DNA of 64,000 nt, from the NCBI GenBank assembly GCA_008973525.1, contig WACJ01000055.1, positions 1,054,001 to 1,118,000 of the forward strand, written 5' to 3'. The DNA is from Stenopsyche tienmushanensis. Taxonomy: Eukaryota; Arthropoda; Insecta; Trichoptera; Stenopsychidae. How positions within the stretch are numbered: position 1 is the stretch's first letter; the number at the start of each line of letters is the position of its first letter. Below, in pieces: positions 38,733 to 50,663 of the stretch. The position numbers were made by a program, and so were the translations under genes. Under the pieces are notes generated by a model. The model did not search any database and was not told where the DNA came from. It saw nothing but the letters and a program-made list of their open reading frames with translations.

Positions 38733-39593
38733 TTCCCGGGATTTCGGGATTGCATTAAACCATCCCGGGATTTTCAAAATTTCATGCTGAAAATTCACGC
38801 TCAGCCTCCACACTTGTTGGAGGTATCGTCATTAGATATTTAAATGTTAGTTCGAGTTGATAACCGCGTGAGCCCCCATTTTTGTATAACACCATCAATG
38901 TGAATGACAAAATTCCTTCCTGCTGAAACACAGACTGAAACTCGCAAAATTCCCGATTTCCCGACAAATTATTTATTTTTGTCGCTGCAGATGAATACTT
39001 TTATACTATAATACCTTGATGTGATTCGTAATTATATTACGGAGGAATACAAAAAATCTGAACTCCGCATCTATTATATTTCATATTGATATTCTCATTA
39101 TTAGAGTCGAAGTGTAGTAAATACATCACCGGTAGGGAAAGGTTAACAGCTTAACGACCGCATGTTTTTTTAAATTTTTTTGCCGATTTTGGCGATTTTG
39201 CAGAAAGAAAGCAAAAGAACTGCCATTTCACTAAATTCACTATATTTCGTAAACCACTTGAGATATTTTAGTAACCCAATAACTTTTCAATAGAATGGAA
39301 CGTATGATGTAGGCTCATATAAGAGTCCACGGACAGCAACCAAAGTTTTTCAAAGACTCAAATACGAGTCCGCGGCCGTTAAGCTGTTAATATAACAATT
39401 TGAAAAATATATATATATCCAAGCGTTCAGATTTCGTGGGAATGTCTCGATATAGTAACCTTCATCGTCTTGGTGAGGTGTACGATTTTTGCTAGATAAA
39501 AACTTTAATCCCGAATTTTTAGGGATTACGTTTACTAATCCCAGTATTCATGGGCACCTAAAACTGTCCAGGATCCCGGTTTTGGATTCCCTA
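38733..39593 (-). mobile_element. B4: hAT-derived repeat hosting a nested insertion
   Basis: This copy is in minus orientation. The right end, read on the minus strand from 39593, begins TAGGGAATCCAAAACCGGG, matching B2. A minus-strand frame (38782-38967) carries the hAT dimerisation block PPTSVEAEREFSA before a stop. The sister copies B1, B2 and B3 show that the middle of B4 is interrupted at a GGTTAATATAAC site by a separate 240-bp element at 39147-39386. Removing that insert leaves about 617 bp of B sequence. The left end has GGGAT-rich sequence but no clear matching terminus. Confidence 0.78.
39147..39386 (+). mobile_element. Nested TTAA element inside B4
   Basis: This 240-bp element has terminal inverted repeats CAGCTTAACGACCGC (39147-39161) and, on the minus strand from 39386, CAGCTTAACGGCCGC: 15 bases with one mismatch. 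It is flanked by TTAA at 39143-39146 and 39387-39390. The sister B copies have a single TTAA here, so the duplication is a true target-site duplication. TTAA targeting is the piggyBac hallmark, but the CAG start differs from the CCY start of classical piggyBac ends, so the superfamily is likely rather than certain. No coding frame is present. The insertion is younger than B4. Confidence 0.85.
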
Positions 39594-41586
39594 AATGGGT
39601 CTTATTATTATGTCCAAATAATCATCTTCTTCACATATAGACTTCAAAACGATATGATTTTTTGACTCAAGTCTCATGAGCTTATTGAGATGAATGTGTC
39701 AGAATATTTCTCGCTGTTTTCTTTATTAATTTCATGTAGGTGGATGATGTTTGCGATGATGCAAAATAAATGGGATGGTTAGCGAATTATTGATTGTACC
39801 CATCAAGATGATCCAACAAAGATGGAATTCCAAATGATCATTTTTTATATTCCATACGAAATTTATTACGAAAAAAATCCTCTTTGTCTCGGCATAACGC
39901 GATGTCGTACATGACATCATTGGGTTTTTTTTTTTCAACCGCCCAAAATTTCATTGTTTACTCCAAATCATCAACCAGAAATAATAGCGACCTTTGACAT
40001 TTTGAGCCGCGATGCTTGAAAGAGTATTAAAATTAATTTACGTCAGTACTTAATGCGGTACAAAATGAAAAACGATAATTTCGAGCTTTTATACTCTGGA
40101 CCGTAATACAATAATAATCGACCATTACAGTAAAAGACTCGTATGCGGCATTAACATTTTCATACAGACCCGAAGAAAATAATTTAACGACGGTACTAAT
40201 GTCCGATTCAATGTTTCGAATAGATTTTTAATCAACATTTTGCTTTATGGGTCATTTAGACCTTGCGCGGGCAATTGAGTAATTTGAGCCCGTAAAGGGT
40301 TAATGGCGAATAAATCCGCGGGATATTTCGCATAAATCGCCACTCATACATATTTCGCATGTTTAATGACCGCGGTTTCCGCTCACCTTCAATTTGTTTA
40401 TTTATTTATTATTGTTTTTTTTTCATTACATAAACGGGATTGCCTGCATTTTGTTTAATATCGTCCATAAATTGGGGCTTTAAATTGTGATTTATGTGCG
40501 TTGTGAGTTTTGTTATTTGCTATAGTTAATTAGCACTAATTGCGCTACGCTTTTGTTCTTCGCATATAAATAACAATTAGTGCTTAAAGAAGTCGGAGAA
40601 CGAAGATGAAAAAAATTGATATAATAACTCGTTTCACACTTGCGAAACGCGTAATTTAGGCATGTTAACTGGTTTAATTAACGTATCGGGTCATTACATA
40701 AATTATGGCGTTTTTACGCCATTTATTTTGTTATGAATCGGAAAAATACATTCAATCACAACACTACTCTCAGAAAAAAAACATGTTCTTCGTTCAACTT
40801 CAGCATTTTAAACACACAAATAATGCTATAATCCCATGATTGACCATCAGCAGCAGCTATAAAAGATAATATGTTATCGCATGGGCAAAACCCAATTGTA
40901 TTATTTTGCATTATTTTAGAACAACCTTCACGTATATGCGACTCTTCATCGGCCCAACAGCACATTACTTTTGACAAAAAATAAGATTTATAGGAATGGC
41001 CCAGACGTGCCAAATTGACGCACAATGCCTTCACGGTTAGCCAGACCCTATACTTCTCGGACAGGGTCAATAAACATCTGACCTGTGACCAAATATGGAC
41101 CGATTTTTATGAGGTCGTAGAGAATACAAGCGATCTGTCGAAAGGGGTTATTCTCATTTCGTCATTGGGTTGACTTACACAATTTTTTTTTATGAAGAGA
41201 TGTGACGATCAGAGATCTGAGATTAAACACACGTATTGAGAAATTAATACATACTCTGGTTGGGGGAAAAAAAATCGACTCTCGACCTCAAATGTATGGG
41301 CCAACGATTTGTGATTTCTCTCGAGCTAAATTTCAAATCATAAAGAAGAATATAAATTCTGAAGATCAATTTTGGTTTATCTGGTGAAACTTTTTCATAA
41401 ATTCTAAACACAAGAATTACTTTTTTCAAAATGAATGTATTTCAATATCAATCGCCAACGTGACCATATGATCACGCTTATCATTATCAATTTATTTTTT
41501 ATTTTATCCAATTTATTTAATTTCATTCTTCGGAAAATTTAAAAAAGTATGATGCTTCTAAATTCTGTGAGGAAGGTGGGGGATAT
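39594..41586. other. Unique DNA, candidate regulatory block at 40200-40740
   Basis: No gene is supported; a 104-codon minus-strand frame at 40756-41070 matches nothing I recognise. The block 40200-40740 has complex sequence with repeated ATAAAT/TTTAT-G words, and a 7-bp hairpin ATGGCGT-TTTT-ACGCCAT at 40705-40722 flanked by AT-rich arms. It could be a developmental enhancer; this is inference. Confidence 0.35.
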
Positions 41587-41590
41587 TTAA

Positions 41591-42082
41591 CCCTTTGAAG
41601 AGTGAACAAATTTAAAATCGATAAAGTCGTAGATGCCTTCAATTCGAGGCAGAGTCAACTGTAAATAAACACTGTTGATAGCATACAAGACCACGTCATT
41701 TCTTCACATAAATGATACACAAAAATTGATTAATTTGCTCCTGCTTTAGAAAGAAATGATAATTGGACAAAGACTCATTCAACAAGCAGCGACGAACAGC
41801 AAGCAATTAAATAAATAAACACTGTCGATAGTACACAATATTCGGTTATTTCTTTGCGTAAACCAATAACAAACATGAAATCGAAATAATTATTAATCGA
41901 TAAATTTGGGCTAACGATCTATACAATCGTGCGATGTATGCGGGGAAGCTCTCCGTCTCTGTCTCCCGAACTGCGCTACGTTCTCTCTTTGTCTCTGTTT
42001 GTCTCCGAGCTCAATTTACAAGAGTGCTCTTTCGAATAAATGGAGGGGGGTCCCAGGCTCTGGGATAGTACTCCTTTAAGGG
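41591..42082 (-). mobile_element. A4: piggyBac-like MITE, subfamily I
   Basis: This 492-bp element is bounded by TTAA at 41587-41590 and 42083-42086. The plus-strand left end is CCCTTTGAAGAGTGAACAA and the minus-strand right end is CCCTTAAAGGAGTACTATCC, so both ends start CCCTT as in piggyBac family elements. The right-end sequence matches the left end of A1, including a TCCCAG-GCT-CTGGGA palindrome (42051-42065). It is in opposite orientation to A1. It lacks a short internal part that A1 retains (around the CTTTACACCGATTACTT segment). No coding capacity. Confidence 0.88.
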
Positions 42083-43510
42083 TTAAGCTCGACGCTTGAA
42101 AGACAGTCTAGATTACAGCGATTCTTAAGCCCATGTAGTTCACGGACCCCCTCTTGAACAATTGTTCTTAAGACTTAATTTTTCAAACAAAAAAACATTT
42201 CTTGGTCAAAATATAGATCGTCTTTTAATGTTTCTTGTAAATAATTCCATGAAAACATCTTGTTTTATATTTTCGTGGACTCGATTTTTCACAGTAATTA
42301 TTCAAAGACAATGGCTTCGCGAGCTCCAGTTTTAGAACCACTGATCTAGGAATAAAACTGCCAAATATCAAAATACTTATCAATCAATTAGCCATGAAAC
42401 GTTGGAGATAAATTTTCTTCTCCGAACTGACTATAGTCATGTTTAAGAAACAGGTTCGTCATAGAAGTCTCGCAAATGGGTCACCTCTAAGGACACAAAA
42501 TAAATCATCTTGAATTAACCACATGTCTTTTTAACCCTCTTGCGACTCACTTTTTTGCACCTTTTTCTGATCCGTTAACTAAAAAGTGAGTTATTCCAAC
42601 AAAGAAATCATCACGTCAGGCCACAGTTCGAAGAGTTTGACTAACTTTGAAGATTTCTCGGATCATAAAACAGAGTATATTTCAAAGCCAATTGATTTAT
42701 TTAAATACCAATTCTTTGATCAAAACGACCATTTTTGAAAAATATTGTACATAAAAATATCCTTGAAGGGCTAAATATTCAACATTTTTAAATCATTGAT
42801 ATGTTTTTTATTAAGTGTGTGGCTAATTTTTAATCAAATGTGTGTGAATCTGGGGATTTATGTAGACATTTATTAGATCTTATTCAAATAATTGCACTTA
42901 TATTTTTAAAAAAAATGTTTTTATTGAATATATATATATTTTAAAATTGAATATTTCAATTTCGCAATCAAATTGCACAGTATTAAGGCGATATCGTTTA
43001 TGGCTTTAAGGATTTATAGTCTAATGTGATTTTTCTCTATCGATTTAATCCGAGGGCTTGATAATCTCTCCGTGCCTAAAAGGGCGTCTCAGTACCTTTT
43101 TAGTCGTTCGGTCGATTCAAGATGGATAAAAGGGCAACTCGTTTGTTGTATATAAATCCTAAAAAGGCATTAATGATATCATGCAATGAATTGTACCGCA
43201 GAGGAACCTTTTACCCTAGATGGAATCTAAGAATTAAAATTGTAAACGAGTAATTATACGTTATAAAGCTAACAGAAGTCTCCATAAATATCTGTGGAAT
43301 TAAATTTATATTTTTAATTTTATGAAGAAGCTTTTTTTGTATGTCTCATGGAATGATGTCTTTGGGTATTTTAAATTTGAACAATTTATGTTATAAAATT
43401 ATTCCACACAACGTGTTACCGGCAGTGTGGTAACGTCTTATATATGATTAATTTGGAATAAATTGGAAAAAATCTTATAGGCGTGTTCCTCTATAGAACT
43501 CCCCGACGTG

Positions 43511-43540
43511 TAATGAAATACCTCGGCAGGTATTTCATTA
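43511..43540. repeat. Perfect 13-bp stem-loop, CGGC loop
   Basis: TAATGAAATACCT (43511-43523), loop CGGC, then the exact reverse complement (43528-43540). It lies in otherwise unique sequence. It may be a cruciform-prone palindrome, a footprint of a palindromic element or an RNA hairpin. Confidence 0.7.
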
Positions 43541-46500
43541 TAATTATTTATGTATGGGTTCAAAAATCGCGGAATGCGGCCCGGGGTAAACATAATAAAT
43601 TTGATACACGGCGCGTATCACAAAATTGATTTAAATTGATACGTGCTTTTAAAAAGCTGACCGGTATTCAATTACGGTCTTTTTGATGCATAAAACATGA
43701 GTTAATAGCGAAAAAAATACACTTCATAAAATTGTATAACTAGGCCCAAGTGGATGTGCGCGCGTATGTGTTTATGGTGTTATTTTGATTGCTTTTCCCG
43801 AAGAGATTAGGGGGTGGCAAATAAGGGCATGCAACCAAAGAGTAAACAATCTCTTTTTATTCGCGCACTATCGGAAAATGTATTTTCGCGTGCACACGCG
43901 ATATATTTCTTTTATTGTCGGCGAACCAACTAATGTATGGGAAATACTCCATATTTGTGGATTTTCCTTGCTCGTATCGGTTTCGGGATTAACGAAAAAT
44001 TTTCGTGATAAGACCCAATCATATCATCACAATCTTGACGTACTCCTTAGAAAACGGAATGAAAAGCCTCCCTTTATTGATAGAAATCGCCGTGCCTCGG
44101 TGAAAAACTCAACAGCCTTTTGCAATCTGCGAGAAAATCGAATAGGAAAACCCCACTGTAGTGTTCATCGGAATTATGAAAATAAATATTTTTTTCTCTT
44201 CCGCTACATTGTGTTCACTGGGGGATTTTAATTATAAACAACCAATACAATTTTATCTATTTTCATCGAATTCAGGCTTTTTTTTTATCCTTTATCAAAG
44301 ACCACCAAATTCAGGTAAGGTATATAAAGGATACATAAGGTATATAGAACCTACGTGCAATAGTATAATACAAGTACAAGGGTAGATTAAACCTCTTGGG
44401 ATCAGTTAAAATCTGAAAATAATATTTCATAAATATTATTGAGTTTATATTCCATCTCATTTAATCAACTTATATCAAACGAACTTCTTAAATTTAAATT
44501 GCTTCTACGAATTTAACGTTGAAATTCGATGACATAATTATATTTTGAATGCGTACTTTTTCTATAAATATTCCAGTACAAAATGTTTATAAACTATATT
44601 GATTTTTTGTAGAATACTTAAACCAAATGTTGGTATAGAGGCGAAGTTGGTATAGCTAATTTGGAAATCGGAAATATTAATAATCCGTTTGATATATGAT
44701 TGTATTTTCAATTATAATACAGTTATAGATTTCCTGCTACTAAAAATAATCCGGATAATTCTATCATATTTATGCCACGTGTCGCAGGCAATAGGGAAAC
44801 CTACGCATGGAAAACATTTTCCCTAGGAAAGTCTCCTGTAGAGATCTCTTATATCTGATGATACAGCGCCTTAAGAAGTAGAAGAATATTTATTTTAATT
44901 CATCCTGATAATTTTATGCAACTACAGAGTTCCTGCATTATACATTGGTGGCAATTAATAATATTGATTGATGATTTCAAAATATCTCATACGTTTTTAT
45001 AGAAACATCTCATGTTCCCATAACTTTTTCATTAAGATTTAAAGGATTGCATGGGTTTTATAATTAAAAAAAACACATTTTTACACAATAATGGCTGCAA
45101 AATTTATGCTGTAATTTTGATCAATGTGGATTAGCAAGTGCAACTAATAACTAATGCATCATTAATAATCGATCGTGGAAATAATCTCCTTTTAGACTTT
45201 AGTAGGTCAAAGTTTTATATTAGGAAAATTAGTACTCGATCGTTTCTAAAATAAATGTTGTCATCAATCTAGCTAATGTGATTCCAACTATTACACATGC
45301 ATGTAATTCAAAGATAAAGACAAAATTATCGAAACTCATTTGGTCGTTCTATATTATATATTACAGAGTGGTCACAATAGTTATCAGGCCCATTTTCGGA
45401 GTAGTTGAAGCTTTATTGCTCGAGCACTAATGGACTTATTTGTTCGCACATAAAATTTATTCAAATTACACCATTAAATAAACATCCACAATTAGAGGTG
45501 GGCGCCGTCACCATTTCGGAAAGTGCACGGAGGGATAAATATTTATTCGAGAAATTCGGGCGATTTGTTTAATGATTCAATCAGAGAGCCACGCCCAGGG
45601 CTTTCTCTTCTAATAGAATCAATCGACACAATGACGAGCTTTTTTCCCCTTTCATATGGATATTTAATTGAAGAAAAAAATAATACTATCGATAGAAAGC
45701 TTTCGTTGCTTAGCGGAGCTTTCCTTTCCACAACGCACGTCTAAAAGACAGAGAGCTTTACATACTGTGCAATCTAAACATATTATGTAATAAAGTTGCT
45801 CAATCCAAACATTTTAATATACCTTTTAAAGCGATTTTTCAATACATCTTTATAATCATTTTCGACATAAATGCAAATTTGAATTAAATACATATTTACA
45901 TCACAGGACTTTAAAATCAATTTCAATTTAAGCAGTATCAATGATATTTTATGCACTACTATTTGACTATTTATAAATGCTTTATGAATAATTTGTGGTA
46001 AGTTATTTGACTTTAATCGTGAAAATTCGTGTTTAAATTCGTATTATAAAAATATTAAAGCCCCCAACAAATTTATTACATCGGAAATGGGGAGTTAATC
46101 GATAGAAAATCAAAAATTTTAGATGACTTTTAGCCGGCCATTTTGACTAGGAACTTATTATTTAATTTAGTGACATGTACATAAGATGATAAAAGGGGAG
46201 TACTTAATAAAATATAGCACATCACTCAATAAGTATCGTTTTTAAAAACATCCATGGGCTTTATAGGCGATAAAGATAAATTATTTTGATTGTTAAAATG
46301 TCATCGAAATCCAAGTAGCATTATTTCAACAGCTCTCGTTTGGCATATTTAACAGTTGTCTGAAAATTCGACTAGGAATTCGTGCGTCAATTTGAAGGAT
46401 TTATCGGGAAACTTTACTCGGGAATCGTTTCGTTTATTTTCAGAAGAGTAAATTAGTTTCCCACCGTAGTCTCTCAGATGTTTATTAATTAATATCGATG

Positions 46501-49168
46501 TTAAGTTATTTGTCGAAGTTGGATCGTTAATTAACTATGTCTTTGTAATTATGGAAATATTCGGAGGAAAGGAGTTTCAAAAATCCTTTCTGGGTGCTTT
46601 CCGTTAGTCGGTTGCCGGTACACTGGCGAACAGATGAAGCAAACGTGAAGAGACAGAATTGAAAAGTTTCCCCATGTTAAATTAATTCAAATGGCACAGT
46701 ACAGATGTGCATGGAGACTCTTATCCGAGACGGAATTGTCGGAAGAAAAGCAATGGAAAGGGGTTGTGGCCTATTTTCTCTGAATTATTTCGCCGTTTGG
46801 CGCTCGGTTGAGAAATAGGGGTGAGATACGGTGATGAACACCCCTGGATCGATTTGTTTCGAAGTCTTCCAATTTGCCATCTGCAAAGTTCGACGGACTC
46901 GTTGTCAACCAAGTGTTTCCGAAGTAATCTTTTCTTATTTTCTTAAGTCTTATTAGGCGAACTTATACGACCCAGGCTATCTTCCCGCTGAGTATATATG
47001 GTCATGAACTTTTTCAAGCAGGACATTTCAAGGACAATCCAATAATTTATTATCTCTGACCCTGAAAATAATGTATTATGTAACTTAATATTCTGCTCAC
47101 TGTTGCAAACTTCTGAATAAATATTTTTTAATAGCACCTCCCATCAGTAGATAATATACACTATTAATTTTATATATATTTTATATACGGACTGATTTTA
47201 TGCTTTATAAATAATAAAATGGAATTATAAAAAATAATTAATTAAAAAAGATTTCAATCAAACCAATGGTTGTCATCAAGGGCTGTTGATTAATTTTCGC
47301 TGCTGCTAATTAGCCCACCCCATTCTATGCTTATGGGGTGCTTCTAAATTTTCGTATTTATTTTACAGAGTCTTTGCTTATCCATGAATTCAGCAGAGTA
47401 AAAATACAAAGAGCTTTGATTTTATCACTCGTAAAGAATGCTTGCATTTTCCCTGGAAATTCTCAATACAGTCTGTGCAAATCAAAGGTCAACGCCAACA
47501 CGTTTCCACGGAAAAATATTTATCATGTTCTCCAAGAAGCGTCCCAGAATATTTCATAAGCCTGAAAAAATGTTTTTAAGTGCAATGTGGGAGTAACATT
47601 TTTAAACTGGATATTTTTAGCATTCAACTCGTCAAAACTCAATTCGCAAATATATGCTGATGCAAATCAAATCATTTCCATCAGAAATCGTAATGTACTA
47701 AAAACATTGAGGGTTCTACTTCTATAAAGCTCATAAGTGATAGTAGATATATATATGATGTAGCTTTATATTCTATATCGTTTTGATAATAGAGTTAAAC
47801 AATAAATTTACTATTGAATACTTTTTTACTTCAAGACAATCATTCTATGCATTTAGGATTTTATCAATTCCATAAACTTTATTAAGTTTGTTCGCATTTT
47901 CAGCAGCATCTCTAAAGATAAAAAATGATGCTGTTTGATATTTTGTGAATGAATTATTACAATGCAAAATTGAAATTAATATAAATAGTAGTAGTCTAAA
48001 AATCAATTTACACCAAAATCAACCCCCCGGTCTTAGCGATTCGGATATTTTTTGCATCCACCCTCCCATCAATCATGCACACCCACTAATAAATTATCGT
48101 TTAAATTTTCTTCACAGAACTTTTATTGAGCCGTACACGTCTAAAGACTTTCCACCGGGAGGATTAGCAATCTTCGAGTCCAGAGGGAGAGTAATAGAGC
48201 TGCTCACCCTCACGTCCTTTGTAGCGCAATAACGAGGCCGATGCTTCAACTGTACATAGCTTCCTCTCGTGGCGTTTAAGCCGAAGCGATAGCTCAACAA
48301 TACAAATTTATTGCAAACAATGGCTATAAATCTTCATAAACTAAGCTCCGGTTCACAGATTCCACTTGAAAATTGTACTAGCTGGAAGTTATTCGATGGA
48401 CCAAAACAGACGTAATGACGCGATGTGGTCATTGCAGACTTGATTAGGACGGCGACTTAGATCCATATGCACGAAATTAATTAATTCTGAAAAAATAAAC
48501 GTTGTTCCGGATTAATTTGATACAATTTCCCCAAATACACGCGTGCGCTTAACGAAGTATCGTGACCAAAGTTTCAGTCATGAAGCTTGATTCGAAAGAT
48601 CAAGCTCCTCGTGAAAGCTAATTATGACAGCCTTAATGGGAAAAGCTATCCTCGGGGCACAATATAAAGATATCAGCTTCTATTTATATTCAAATATCCA
48701 AGGGATGATCTTATATTGTGCTTCAAGCTCACAAATATATTTATATCATTGTATTTATAAATATTTTGCTTGGCGATCAATATTTAATTTTTGATGGAAT
48801 CAAATGTATTTGATTTTGAAAATAGATATATTATTTCGTGCTGCTTAACACTTTATTAGCGGCACGCATGTCGAATTAGCCTATGCTAATCAACGCTCAT
48901 TTTTTACAGAAAATGGTAAATTTGAACAAATTTATTGACGTTCTTATATACTTTGATCCAATCGATAGATCTTATGCTATGACCAAAAGAAGACAAGCAA
49001 ACGATTACTTATATCGTCGTTATTTGGTGTTTTTTATTTAAAAATTAAACAAATTTATTATTCCAAAATTTAATTTTTTTATAACGCAGTCGCATTCAAT
49101 ATAAACAGCAATATAATCATATGAACTTTTGTGAAGTCAAAATCATAAGGAAAATTTGAAATTCCCGA

Positions 49169-49199
49169 TATTTTTACATATTTACGATATGTAAAAATA
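49169..49199. repeat. Perfect 13-bp AT-rich stem-loop
   Basis: TATTTTTACATAT (49169-49181), loop TTACG, then the exact reverse complement (49187-49199). It is AT-rich, so chance is more likely than for the hairpin at 43511. Confidence 0.65.
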
Positions 49200-50663
49200 G
49201 ATAAAGTAAATATCTTAATATATCCTGAATCGATATTTCATATGATCGAATCATTTCGCAGTGCAATTAAACATAGTTAAGGATACTAACGGGATGTCAT
49301 CGGATGGTAAAGTGTTAAGCTGTTTAGCTTTATGAGAATAATATTAAATTTCTTTTCTTTAATTAAAAGTATACATAAGGAAATTTACGGAGAAATAAAT
49401 TTACCATAATTAAGCTCGGGCCAATTATTTTCACTGTTTGCTCTATACTCTGAGCTCAAGGTTTTTTAAATCATTTTTTCCATGTTATGTAAGAAAAAAT
49501 AATTATACAAAGAACTTGTAATTCCACATACGCTGTTAAATAGTTAATTCAAAACCTTATAGGATGTAACTTGAATTCATAAGTTTATACAAACTTTTTG
49601 TCATTACTTTTTATTGATTTTATTGCTTAAAAACGACAACGTCTTAATCGTATCGCTATGAAACCTTAACGTATTAAAATTGGGATGTTTTCTCTGCTAA
49701 AATTTTTCTATCGTGGTCTTCGCATACCGTCGCCAAAATTGACTTAATAATATTATACTAACTGCCTGTCAAATAAGAGTAATGAAAAAAATATTAGCAT
49801 ATGAATAAGCGACATGGAAACGCCATGCGGTGAAGTGATTCATACGGCTTATCCAAAACCGTAGAAGTCGGGGGTGCCTTTGTGATCCTGGGACATAACT
49901 GCACTGTGGTATTTTTAATTAAAAATTCGGAATTTAATATTCGACCACCACACATTATATGTTTAATATTATGAAATAATGCGGATGTATGGGAGTCGAC
50001 GCTTTTTAACCCGCCCCAAAAAAAAAAATGCGATTTACTACCCCCGAACCGATGTTGATATTAAAAATGTGCTCAAATTGGAGAAAAAACGCACGAATTT
50101 AATATATTTTGGATTATTCCCGCGCTGTTTTATTTTATTTTTGGTTTTGTTTGAAGTTTGGGCATAATTTGAGGCCAATTTTCCGAAGCCCCGTAATGAG
50201 TTTTCGCGGTCTTTAATAAAGCGCTTCCCTTGTTATCAGTATCTTATTACGCGAGCTTCTTTTCTTTTTCATTTTTTTATCTTCGCTCGAACCATTTAAT
50301 TCCCATTCAAAAATCGATTTGAATCCATCACATCTTGCATGCTTCTATGGTACATCGAACCGCTGCTTCCCAAATATTTTTATACCATTATGGTATAGAT
50401 TCCTGAAATAAGCACTCAAATTTTAATAATCTTGAACTGTGAAAACATTTTTGAAGATCAAAATAATTCACATTTCCAATCTTGATTTCGATTTATGTTG
50501 ATTTCCTAAATTCACTCATAAATAGCTATTCATAACACTTAGCCTGTTTTAACCTTGTACGAAAGGAAATGGGGAATCCACTGGATGGAAATCTTTTATT
50601 ATAAGTCTTCTATGGAAATCAATTAAAATTTTAATATATAGCTATTGCTAATGATATAAGATA

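Larger units (their letters stand above)
42087..50663. other. Unique DNA without supported gene
   Basis: This long gene-free stretch is mostly AT-rich. It holds a TTAACCCTCTTGCGACTC start at 42533 that resembles a TTAA element end, followed by a 10-bp stem (CTCACTTTTT 42546-42555, AAAAAGTGAG 42581-42590). Perfect 13-bp stem-loops lie at 43511-43540 and 49169-49199. The longest ATG frame of the window (43785-44231, 148 codons) has no recognisable domain. The parts 45490-45770, 46560-46930 and 48000-48300 are less AT-rich. Confidence 0.4.

Noticed and set aside
40756..41070. 104-codon minus-strand frame
   Set aside because: No recognisable domain, and no splice or promoter context.
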